Positions 7,564 to 12,746 of a DNA stretch of 12,746 nucleotides are shown piece by piece (the stretch's first letter is position 1; each line of letters opens with the position of its first letter). The stretch covers positions 1 to 12,746 of the forward strand of contig JAAFJZ010000027.1 in assembly GCA_013298205.1 (NCBI GenBank). Direction: 5' to 3'. A program made the position numbers and the translations under genes. Below the pieces are notes generated by a model, which worked only from the letters and a program-made list of their open reading frames with translations, was not told the origin of the DNA and searched no databases. This stretch comes from Cytophagales bacterium (lineage in GTDB: Bacteria > Bacteroidota > Bacteroidia > Cytophagales > UBA9547).

Positions 7564-7896
7564 ATGTCAAATCCCCCAAACTTCTTTGAAAAAGTATATG
7601 AAGTTGCCAAATTAATTCCAGAAGGTAGAGTTACAAGTTATGGAGCAATTGCCCAATATTTAGGTGTAAAATCTGCAGCTAGAATGGTGGGGTGGGCAAT
7701 GAATGCTTCACACCTTGACCCCGTAATACCCGCACATAGAGTGCTAAATAAAGCAGGCATTTTAAGTGGAAAGCATCATTTTGGTGCTCCAAATGAAATG
7801 CAAATTAGACTTGAAAAAGAAGGAATTATTATACAAAATAATCAAGTAAAAGACCTAGAAAAGCATTTTTGGAATCCCGAATTTGAACTAATTTAA
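7564..7896 (+). CDS. Alkyltransferase-like protein (MGMT-fold, no active-site cysteine)
   Basis: The protein has 110 residues and covers only the DNA-binding C-terminal domain of O6-alkylguanine-DNA alkyltransferase: IPEGRVTSYGAIAQYLG (18-34, winged-helix region), the Arg-finger segment AARMVGWAMNA (38-48) and IPAHRVLNKAGILSGKHHF (55-73). The catalytic motif PCHRV is PAHRV here, with Ala57 in place of the alkyl-accepting Cys. It therefore cannot repair by self-alkylation. Alkyltransferase-like (ATL) proteins bind O6-alkylguanine, flip the base and hand the lesion to nucleotide excision repair. Most described ATLs have Trp at this place; Ala is a known variant that I associate with this phylum. 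The ATG at 7564 gives the expected N terminus. Confidence 0.88.
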   Translation: MSNPPNFFEKVYEVAKLIPEGRVTSYGAIAQYLGVKSAARMVGWAMNASHLDPVIPAHRVLNKAGILSGKHHFGAPNEMQIRLEKEGIIIQNNQVKDLEKHFWNPEFELI

Positions 7897-7904
7897 GAAA
7901 TTGA

Positions 7905-7968
7905 CTCTAATTTTCCTATTTTTTTGCGTTTTTTATGAGAAAATACAAAAAATAGCCTTATATTAGAG
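7905..7968 (+). terminator. Nested stem-loop after the alkyltransferase-like gene
   Basis: CTCTAAT (7905-7911) pairs with ATTAGAG (7962-7968), and inside it CTATTTTTT (7916-7924) pairs exactly with AAAAAATAG (7947-7955). A T-run (TGTTTTT) follows at 7971-7977. It begins 8 nt after the stop codon of the alkyltransferase-like gene and may end that transcript. The stem is A/T-rich and long-looped, so its role is uncertain. Confidence 0.35.
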
Positions 7969-8025
7969 ACTGTTTTTCCAAAATAATAATTCATTTTCAT
8001 TCAAACTTACTTCACAGATTAAATT

Positions 8026-8466
8026 ATGAGCCTATTCGAATTTTTTGAAAGCAAAAAAGACAAGAAAATAAAATCACACTTCAAAAATCTGATTAAAATC
8101 GCATTTGCAGATGGGGTAATCGATGATGAAGAAAAAAAGCTTCTTACTATATTTTCAAAAAAATGGGGTTTTCAAATGAAAGATATTGAAGATTTGATTT
8201 CTGAATTAAAAGAATATCCAACTAATACTTTGCCTGAAAGCGATACTGAAAAATTTCACCTTTTATATGAAATGGTAGAAATGATGCTTGCTGATGGAAC
8301 AATTGAAGATACCGAAATGGAATTTATTTGTGAAATCGCTTGCAAATTTGGCTTTAGAAGAGCTGTTGTGAATATTTTAGTTAAAAAAATAGTAATGGGA
8401 ATTCAAGAACAAATCCCTATTGAAAAACTTAGAGATGAAGTTAATCCTTTTTTGGATTTGAACTAA
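8026..8466 (+). CDS. TerB-like protein
   Basis: The protein has 146 residues, mostly predicted helix, with two copies of the TerB-type acidic motif: AFADGVIDDEEKKLL (26-40) and LADGTIEDTEMEFI (88-101). The TerB domain is an all-helical fold that binds metal through these acidic residues and is found in tellurite-resistance/stress operons and, as a stand-alone or DnaJ-linked domain, in many bacteria. No other ter gene is present here, so a role in tellurite resistance should not be assumed. It is predicted cytoplasmic, with no signal peptide or membrane segment. It lies alone between the alkyltransferase-like gene and birA with gaps of 129 and 205 bp. Confidence 0.75.
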   Translation: MSLFEFFESKKDKKIKSHFKNLIKIAFADGVIDDEEKKLLTIFSKKWGFQMKDIEDLISELKEYPTNTLPESDTEKFHLLYEMVEMMLADGTIEDTEMEFICEIACKFGFRRAVVNILVKKIVMGIQEQIPIEKLRDEVNPFLDLN

Positions 8467-8550
8467 GAAGCTCTTTATAATGAATAGTGCCAAAAAAACA
8501 CACTTAAGAAGGGTCATAGACTTGAAGCAAAAAACAAAAAAAAGCTACGC

Positions 8551-8580
8551 TTGTAAAAAAAGTTAACGAATTTAGTTTTG
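8551..8580 (+). promoter_or_regulatory. Likely promoter of birA
   Basis: TTG (8551-8553), a 19-nt spacer and TAGTTTTG (8573-8580) fit the Bacteroidota consensus. It would give a leader of roughly 85 nt before the ATG at 8672. The 205-bp gap also has a 28-codon open frame from the ATG at 8480 and a separate open stretch in the region 8565-8690, neither recognisable. Confidence 0.45.
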
Positions 8581-8671
8581 AAGACCCAAAAACCTACCCA
8601 AATATTTTAACTGGTTTCTGCGACTTTTTAAAATGTTTGAAAAATGAAAAACGCAAAAACATCAAAAATTT

Positions 8672-9394
8672 ATGGAATACATTTATTTGAGTGAATGTGA
8701 ATCGACAAATGATTATGCTAAAAACCTTTTGGAACAAAATCAAGTGAAATCAGAAACTTGTATACATTCTGATTACCAAAGCAAAGGAAGAGGTCAGGTT
8801 AATGCAGTTTGGGAATCTAATAAAGCCAATAACTTGCTTTTTTCTTTAATTTTTGAAACAAAAATAGAGATTGATTTAATTTTTTGTCTGAACATATCTG
8901 TTTCTATGGTTTTAAAAGAAACTTTAGAAAATATTTTGAAAACAAATGTGAAAATAAAATGGCCAAACGATATTTATGTAAACCAAAAGAAAATAGCTGG
9001 AATGTTAATTGAAAATAAAATTAGAGGCAAAGAGGTTGTATTTTCTATTTTAGGTATTGGGCTTAATGTAAATCAGTTAAATTTTAAAAACCCTAATGCT
9101 TGCTCAATTTTTCAAATATTGAAATCAGAAACAAATAGAACTGATTTACTGGAACTTATATCAAACAAAATATCTAATGAACTTAAAATTTTAAATGTAA
9201 ACCGTTTTTATTTTGAAAATAATAAAGCAAAATATCTGAATTCGTTATTAGATTTCAATACAGAAAAATCATTTTTTGATAAAAATGGAGAATTTGTTGG
9301 TAAAATAATTGACATCAAAAAGGACGGTAAGCTGGTAATACAATCGGGCCAAAAAACAAATGAATACTATTTTAAAGAAGTTTCTCAATTTTAG
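8672..9394 (+). CDS. birA: Biotin--[acetyl-CoA-carboxylase] ligase, short (group I)
   Basis: It attaches biotin through biotinyl-AMP to the lysine of biotin carboxyl carrier proteins. Visible motifs are ECESTNDYA (8-16), SKGRGQ (37-42, biotinyl-AMP binding loop), the central IKWPNDIYV (95-103) and KKIAGMLIEN (106-115), with K107 matching the substrate-binding lysine. GIGLNVN (128-134) follows. A small SH3-like C-terminal domain covers about residues 195-240. Its 240 residues leave no room for the N-terminal helix-turn-helix of the E. coli protein, so it is an enzyme only and not a repressor of biotin genes. It is the last clear housekeeping gene before the accessory region on the right. Confidence 0.93.
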   Translation: MEYIYLSECESTNDYAKNLLEQNQVKSETCIHSDYQSKGRGQVNAVWESNKANNLLFSLIFETKIEIDLIFCLNISVSMVLKETLENILKTNVKIKWPNDIYVNQKKIAGMLIENKIRGKEVVFSILGIGLNVNQLNFKNPNACSIFQILKSETNRTDLLELISNKISNELKILNVNRFYFENNKAKYLNSLLDFNTEKSFFDKNGEFVGKIIDIKKDGKLVIQSGQKTNEYYFKEVSQF

Positions 9395-9417
9395 AATTGT
9401 TATTCATTTTTAATAAA

Positions 9418-9451
9418 ATAATATTAACCTAAAATATTATATAATTTTTTT
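9418..9451 (+). terminator. Weak stem-loop after birA
   Basis: ATAATATT (9418-9425) pairs with AATATTAT (9433-9440) over a 7-nt loop, and a run of seven T follows at 9445-9451. It is placed 24 nt after the birA stop. The stem has no G or C, so it would be weak and could be chance. Confidence 0.25.
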
Positions 9452-9508
9452 CGAATTTGTAAACAACAATTAGAAATTTAATAATAGATTCAATTTTAAA
9501 AAATAAAA

Positions 9509-10351
9509 ATGAACACTTCTTTAATCAGTAAATCCAATTTAAAAATTAAAATTCTTGCATATAGTATTTTTATAACCTTAATACTTTGGAGTTCAAATTT
9601 TTTTATAGTAACCTTTATTACAGGTGATTTAGATAAAGATGTTTTGGGTAAATATGGCACATTTGGAGATATGTTTGGAGCTGTAAATGCTCTCTTTTCA
9701 GGTCTGGCTTTTTCAGTTATAACTTACAGTATTTTTCAACAAAATGAACAAATAAAACTTCAACGTTTGGAATTAAGTCTTCAAAAAGAAGAACTTAAAA
9801 GAACGGCTGATGAACTAGAGGGGCAAAAAAATTTAATGAATATCCAAAATTTTGATTCTAAATTTTTTCATCTTATTGAGCTACATGAAAGAGTGGTACA
9901 TAATATTCGATATGAACAAAAGCCAGTTTCAGGTCAAAATTGGAGCTTAGGTAGCTGTGAATCAAGGGTTTTTATTGAAAAATTTGTATGCCAAATGGAG
10001 CTAGAAATCCAAAATCATGATGACAACTTTAATACTCATTTCTGCAAAGTGATTTACCTAAACTATCAATTTCAATTAAATCACTACTTTAGAAACCTAC
10101 AACTTATCGTACATACTATTGATAATGAGCATTCTATAAAAAATAATATTGAGAAAAAACGTGAGGCTATTCAAATATTACAAGCCCAACTTTCGTCTGA
10201 GGAATTGGTGATTATCGGTTTTTATGGCTTGACAAAAAATGGGATGAACCTCGGGCTTTTGATTGAAAAGTATAGAATCTTATCTACTTTAGATGAATCG
10301 GCTTATCCTCATATTGGAGAGTTTCTTAAAATGCATTATTCGCATATATAA
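9509..10351 (+). CDS. Membrane-anchored putative phage abortive-infection protein (putAbiC type)
   Basis: The protein has 280 residues. It has two N-terminal membrane helices (about 14-38 and 52-77) joined by a short loop, then a charged coiled coil (about 77-113, rich in Lys, Glu, Leu and Gln) and a cytosolic helical domain. The stretch KYGTFGDMFGAVNALFSGLA, followed by ITYSIFQQNEQI and then NFDSKFFHLIELHERVV, is characteristic of the family annotated as putative phage abortive-infection protein related to lactococcal AbiC. AbiC makes infected cells abort phage multiplication; the biochemical mechanism is not known, and the function of this protein is inferred by similarity only. It stands alone after birA, with 114 bp before it and no clear promoter box. 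Placement beside a Fic/XRE pair and toxin remnants fits a defence role. Confidence 0.75.
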   Translation: MNTSLISKSNLKIKILAYSIFITLILWSSNFFIVTFITGDLDKDVLGKYGTFGDMFGAVNALFSGLAFSVITYSIFQQNEQIKLQRLELSLQKEELKRTADELEGQKNLMNIQNFDSKFFHLIELHERVVHNIRYEQKPVSGQNWSLGSCESRVFIEKFVCQMELEIQNHDDNFNTHFCKVIYLNYQFQLNHYFRNLQLIVHTIDNEHSIKNNIEKKREAIQILQAQLSSEELVIIGFYGLTKNGMNLGLLIEKYRILSTLDESAYPHIGEFLKMHYSHI

Positions 10352-10514
10352 TGAGTTGCAAAAATTCACTTATTTGCCAATCGCCAAAAAAAGACAGCAG
10401 TCATTTTAAAAAACAATATAATATGAAGTTGAGTACTATAATTATCTTACTATTGGAACAGTAACGCCCTAAAGAAGTTTACAGATTACTATTGAATTTT
10501 ATTTCTCTATTAAA

Positions 10515-11111
10515 TTAAGACCTTGCAAATTTTACTAATGGTTGAATATCTCCATTATCAGCAGCTCTAATTGCATTTAAGTAAGTAGTTCGTTGGTCGC
10601 TTTGTTTTATTGAATTGGTAGCACCCCAACTGTAATGTGAAAGCTTGTAAATTTTCTCAATTATAATATCAGCAATCAGGCGGCTATGTCTGCCGTTTCC
10701 ATTTGAAAAACAATGTATGCTCACCAATCGATGTTTAAATCGTATGACACATTCATCGGGGCTGAAAGTATTGTTTGCATGCCAAAATTTTACATCGTCT
10801 AATAATATTCTTAACTCAATTGAAATCTGCCATTTATCCACACCAATATTTTTATTTGTTTTGCGAAACTTACCTGCCCAGCCCCACACATTTCCGTACA
10901 TACGCTTATGCAACGCTTTTAAAAATTCTTCAGTAAACACAATTTCAATTTTGAAAGAACGATTGAGTGACCATAATACAGCTTGTTCTATATTTTGCTG
11001 TTCAAATTCATCTAATTCGCCACGTGAGGCGATTGTTGGAATAAGTAGCCCTTCTTTTTCGTCTTCATCTAGTGGTGTTTGCCCGTCTATGCAGTCTAAA
11101 TCTAATCCCAT
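10515..11111 (-). CDS. Fic-domain protein, 'mobile mystery protein B' type
   Basis: The protein has 198 residues. A Fic fold covers about 55-185, with the signature H133-C-F-S-N-G138-N139-G140-R141-H-S-R144 (family consensus HPFx[D/E]GNGRxxR). Fic proteins usually transfer AMP or a related group to target proteins. Here Pro is replaced by Cys134, and the Mg-binding acidic residue by Asn137. The sequence as a whole (GLDLDCIDGQTPLD start, NVWGWAGKFRKTNKNIGVD at 74-92) matches the 'mobile mystery protein B' family, which always accompanies an XRE-type protein A on plasmids and other mobile DNA and has been likened to addiction modules. The ATG overlaps the last 10 bp of gene A, as expected for a translationally coupled pair. 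Base composition is visibly less AT-rich than in the left half of the window. Confidence 0.9.
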   Translation of the reverse strand: MGLDLDCIDGQTPLDEDEKEGLLIPTIASRGELDEFEQQNIEQAVLWSLNRSFKIEIVFTEEFLKALHKRMYGNVWGWAGKFRKTNKNIGVDKWQISIELRILLDDVKFWHANNTFSPDECVIRFKHRLVSIHCFSNGNGRHSRLIADIIIEKIYKLSHYSWGATNSIKQSDQRTTYLNAIRAADNGDIQPLVKFARS

Positions 11112-11560
11112 AATGTTTTAGGAATTTCGTTTTTAATGGCAGTTGTCCTTTCCTGTATTGCTTTTTCGATGCGTTGCTTAGTATTCTCTTGGTTTTCAAG
11201 CTTCATAGTGTTATGGGTACGCAATACTATTTGTATAGCAAGTTCTCTTGCTTTGCGGTCTATTAGGTCATCTAAGCTGCCATCCATAGGCACAAAGCCA
11301 TACACCAAGTGCATATCCAAAGCCTTAGCCGTTTCTCTAAGTGCTTTTACAGTTATTGAGCCATCTTTTTCTCTGCGTTCAATATCCTGAACACTTTGCT
11401 TAGTAATGGTTAATCGTTTTCCTAATTGTTGCATACTCATTCCTGTAGCGGTACGGATTGCTTTTATCCACCCTGTTGGTGGGGCAGCAACTTTTTGTAA
11501 GCTACTGTAAGCCAACATTTTGCTATTGAGTTGCTGTATTTGTAACGACTTTTTACCCAT
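11102..11560 (-). CDS. XRE-type DNA-binding protein, 'mobile mystery protein A' type
   Basis: The protein has 152 residues. A helix-turn-helix of the XRE/Cro type occupies about 30-85: GWIKAIRTATGMSMQQLGKR, then ITKQSVQDIERREKDGSI with the recognition helix at about 53-63, then VKALRETAKALDMHLVYGFVP. A helical, charged C-terminal tail follows (RKARELAIQIVLRTHNTM and after). The N terminus LNSKMLAYSSLQKVAAPPTGWIKAIR is typical of 'mobile mystery protein A'. It is the upstream gene of the pair and overlaps the Fic gene by 10 bp. By analogy with toxin-antitoxin operons it probably represses its own promoter (11593-11624), perhaps through the inverted repeat there, and may restrain the Fic partner; both points are inferred. 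Confidence 0.9.
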   Translation of the reverse strand: MGKKSLQIQQLNSKMLAYSSLQKVAAPPTGWIKAIRTATGMSMQQLGKRLTITKQSVQDIERREKDGSITVKALRETAKALDMHLVYGFVPMDGSLDDLIDRKARELAIQIVLRTHNTMKLENQENTKQRIEKAIQERTTAIKNEIPKTLWD

Positions 11561-11592
11561 AATAGTAAAGATATAATTTGACTAAACTGATG

Positions 11593-11624
11593 CAAATGTA
11601 AGAATATAGTATGACAAAAACAAA
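11593..11624 (-). promoter_or_regulatory. Promoter of the mobile mystery A/B pair
   Basis: Minus-strand TTTG (11624-11621), 20 nt, then TACATTTG (11600-11593) is an ideal match to the Bacteroidota promoter. It lies 32 nt before the ATG at 11560. The -33 box falls inside the arm of the inverted repeat 11616-11663, so the palindrome could affect transcription of the pair. Confidence 0.65.
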
Positions 11625-11663
11625 TAAAAAGTCAGCCTAAATGCTGACTTTTTATTTGTTTTT
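11616..11663. terminator. Perfect 21-bp inverted repeat, likely bidirectional terminator
   Basis: Positions 11616-11636 and 11643-11663 are exact reverse complements over a 6-nt loop, CTAAAT. The loop-proximal part, GTCAGC/GCTGAC, is GC-rich, and it is flanked by A-runs on the left and T-runs on the right, the layout of an intrinsic terminator that works on both strands. It would insulate the A/B operon from transcription coming from the right, yet its left arm holds the -33 box of that operon. An operator or the end of a mobile unit are other possible readings. Confidence 0.7.
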
Positions 11664-11745
11664 ATATCTTGTAGAAGTTTTAGCATTAGCGGCAACTACG
11701 ACCTATCATTACTCAACTTGACCAATTTAGCCTTGTCCGATTTCT

Positions 11746-11871
11746 ATGGTTAAAACAGACTTATCGAATAAAAAATCGTCATTTAAAAGACTTTTGGTGC
11801 TTTTGAATCGTAAAAAAGTTGCCGAAGAAATTATTGATGAAATCCGTAGTAGCAAAGTGCTCAACAGGTAA
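11746..11871 (+). pseudogene. Possible antitoxin remnant upstream of the broken PIN toxin
   Basis: A 41-residue frame starts at an ATG (11746) and stops at 11869-11871. It is Lys-rich, with a helical, charged C-terminal half (KKVAEEIIDEIRSSKVLNR). It ends 11 bp before the start of the VapC remnant on the same strand, where the partner antitoxin gene would be expected. I do not recognise an antitoxin family in it, so the call rests on position. The preceding 11664-11745 shows only a 21-residue open fragment and nothing recognisable. Confidence 0.3.
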
Positions 11872-11882
11872 ATTGAATCGTT

Positions 11883-12047
11883 TTGAAAAAGTATTTATTA
11901 GATGCAAACATTGCCCTTTTTAAATGAAAGGCAAGTTTAATTTGGAAGTAAAGTCCTATAAAATGAAAGCTGACAATGGTTACAAATAACACTAATCTTT
12001 TCAATCGTATTTCTGAGATAGAATTGCAAGATTAGACTTCGGAATAA
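11883..12047 (+). pseudogene. Decayed VapC-type PIN-domain toxin
   Basis: A TTG at 11883 opens KKYLLDANIALF, the classic first strand of a PIN nuclease with its first catalytic Asp (family form LLDTNI), but a TGA stops it at once. In another frame comes KGKFNLEVKS (from about 11927), which fits the next segment of such toxins. In a third, from 11976, comes MVTNNTNLFNRISEIELQD, the typical C-terminal end. That end is then broken by a TAG (12033) where TGG (Trp) is usual. About 165 bp remain of the roughly 400 bp of an intact gene, so the middle, with the other catalytic acids, is deleted. An intact VapC would be an RNA-cutting toxin; this copy cannot be. Confidence 0.6.
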
Positions 12048-12147
12048 AGGCAGTTCTTCAAAAACATAATTAGTGAGCATTACGAAAACACGCTTGAAGC
12101 TTTGCATTTGGGTGGTCGGAATATGACAATTGAATGTGCCTATTTTA
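12048..12147 (+). other. Unassigned open stretch between the toxin remnant and the nuclease gene
   Basis: Reading on in the last toxin frame after the TAA at 12045-12047, there is no stop for over 30 codons: RQFFKNIISEHYENTLEALH, then LGGRNMTIECAYFNLF, running into the minus-strand nuclease gene. The sequence is protein-like but has no start codon and I cannot place it. It may be a fragment of another lost gene, left by the same rearrangement that broke the toxin. Confidence 0.25.
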
Positions 12148-12746
12148 ACTTATTTCGTTGCGCAATTGTTCTATTTGTTCACTTGTTAAACCTGTTGCTT
12201 TTAAAATAAAATCATTTTCAGATTTCAAAATTATTAAGTTTTTTGCAAACTCAATCTTGCTACTAAACTCTGATTGTTCTACAGCTTTTTCAATCTCTTT
12301 TTTTAATTCTTTTTGCAAAGTTTCATAAATATATGTATTTTGGTCAAGCAAAAACTTTTGTTGTGATTCATAGTAGCCTTTTTCTTCTTTATCTAAATAC
12401 ATTGCTTCCAACTTCTGGCTTGCCTTGCGTATTTCCTTAATATCAGCCAACTCTTTGGGTAAAGTTTTATTGTCATATCTATGTGCGGTATTCAAAAAAG
12501 TTATCCATCTTTCCAAGGTGCTGTTTATGTTTTGTAATTCCCCTTTATACTTTTTGAGCTCTATGAAATACAAATCAAGGTAATCTAAATCCTTGTGCTG
12601 TTCATTCGTTTCTCCATCTTTAAGGGTAAAAAATCTGTGAAATTTTTCATCACTAAAAAAATTGAAATCCATCAAACTAATTACAATACATTTTTTTAGT
12701 CCCGAATAGCCCAGTTTTCCATCTTTTTCAAGTTCAGCTAGTTTTT
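12145..12746 (-). CDS. Rpn-family PD-(D/E)XK nuclease / putative transposase, C-terminal part
   Basis: The frame stays open from its stop at 12145 to the right edge, so 199 residues of a longer protein are visible. A start at 12675 or 12670 would be internal, because the frame upstream reads GYSGLKKCIVISLMDFNFF, which is normal mid-protein sequence of this family. Other landmarks are SDEKFHRFFTLKDGETNEQH, LDYLDLYFIELKKYKGEL and LERWITFLNTAH, then a charged helical tail. These match the C-terminal half of the Rpn (PDDEXK_2) family, DNA endonucleases that promote recA-independent recombination and are often annotated as transposases. The catalytic PD-(D/E)XK residues would lie beyond the edge, so activity cannot be judged. 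The 3' end abuts the toxin remnants, consistent with a mobile-gene pocket. Confidence 0.75.
   Translation of the reverse strand, partial: KLAELEKDGKLGYSGLKKCIVISLMDFNFFSDEKFHRFFTLKDGETNEQHKDLDYLDLYFIELKKYKGELQNINSTLERWITFLNTAHRYDNKTLPKELADIKEIRKASQKLEAMYLDKEEKGYYESQQKFLLDQNTYIYETLQKELKKEIEKAVEQSEFSSKIEFAKNLIILKSENDFILKATGLTSEQIEQLRNEIS

Noticed and set aside
8026..8466. Tellurite-resistance operon
   Set aside because: Only a single TerB-like protein is present, without TerC, TerD, TerE or TerZ neighbours, so a resistance role is not supported.
10717..11121. Plus-strand open frame of 134 codons opposite the Fic gene
   Set aside because: The Fic gene on the other strand has its family signature and proper overlap with its partner. 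The antisense frame is Ser-, Cys- and Asn-rich with no domain, typical of a shadow.
11616..11663. The inverted repeat as an integron attC site or insertion-sequence end
   Set aside because: It is perfectly symmetric, lacks the core sites and extrahelical bases of attC, and no matching copy or transposase frame brackets a unit. A terminator/promoter reading explains it better.
1..12746. CRISPR array or regularly spaced repeats
   Set aside because: No repeated 20-40 bp unit with regular spacing was seen on reading through; the poly-A/T runs are compositional.

Overview
The window looks like chromosomal DNA from an AT-rich member of the Bacteroidota (Flavobacteriia/Cytophagia-like). Three things point there. 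Start codons lack Shine-Dalgarno sequences. Several upstream regions carry the Bacteroidota promoter pattern TTTG - about 20 nt - TAnnTTTG. The protein types also fit: a three-domain persulfide dioxygenase/rhodanese, an alkyltransferase-like protein with PAHRV, and a BirA without a DNA-binding domain. The assignment is by inspection only, with no database search.

Left part (1-5481), mostly minus strand. After the tail of an unknown plus-strand gene comes a minus-strand cluster that reads lipA (lipoyl synthase), a half-size YeeE/YedE-type sulfur transporter, then a CstB-like persulfide dioxygenase-rhodanese. Upstream of it are a secreted or outer-membrane protein of unknown function and an APC-family amino-acid permease. 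The transporter and dioxygenase form a sulfane-sulfur uptake and oxidation unit. lipA may be co-transcribed with them, and its enzyme itself consumes sulfur.

Middle part (5482-9394), plus strand. A 373-bp divergent intergenic region has good promoter matches on both sides. It is followed by cinA (NMN deamidase type), an unrecognised 113-residue frame without an ATG start, an alkyltransferase-like DNA-repair protein, a TerB-like protein and birA (biotin-protein ligase). These are ordinary housekeeping or repair genes apart from the unknown frame.

Right part (9395-12746) is accessory and looks like a defence or mobile-gene pocket. It holds a membrane-anchored putative phage abortive-infection protein (putAbiC type) and a 'mobile mystery' A/B pair (XRE-type DNA-binding protein plus Fic-domain protein, overlapping genes, visibly less AT-rich). 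Beyond these lie a perfect 21-bp inverted repeat that overlaps the likely promoter of the pair, the decayed remains of a VapC-type PIN toxin, and the C-terminal part of an Rpn-family (PD-(D/E)XK) recombination-promoting nuclease cut by the window edge. No complete new system can be proven from sequence alone. The most interesting items are the Fic/XRE pair with an altered Fic motif, its promoter-in-hairpin arrangement, and the layered remains of toxin-antitoxin and mobile genes.
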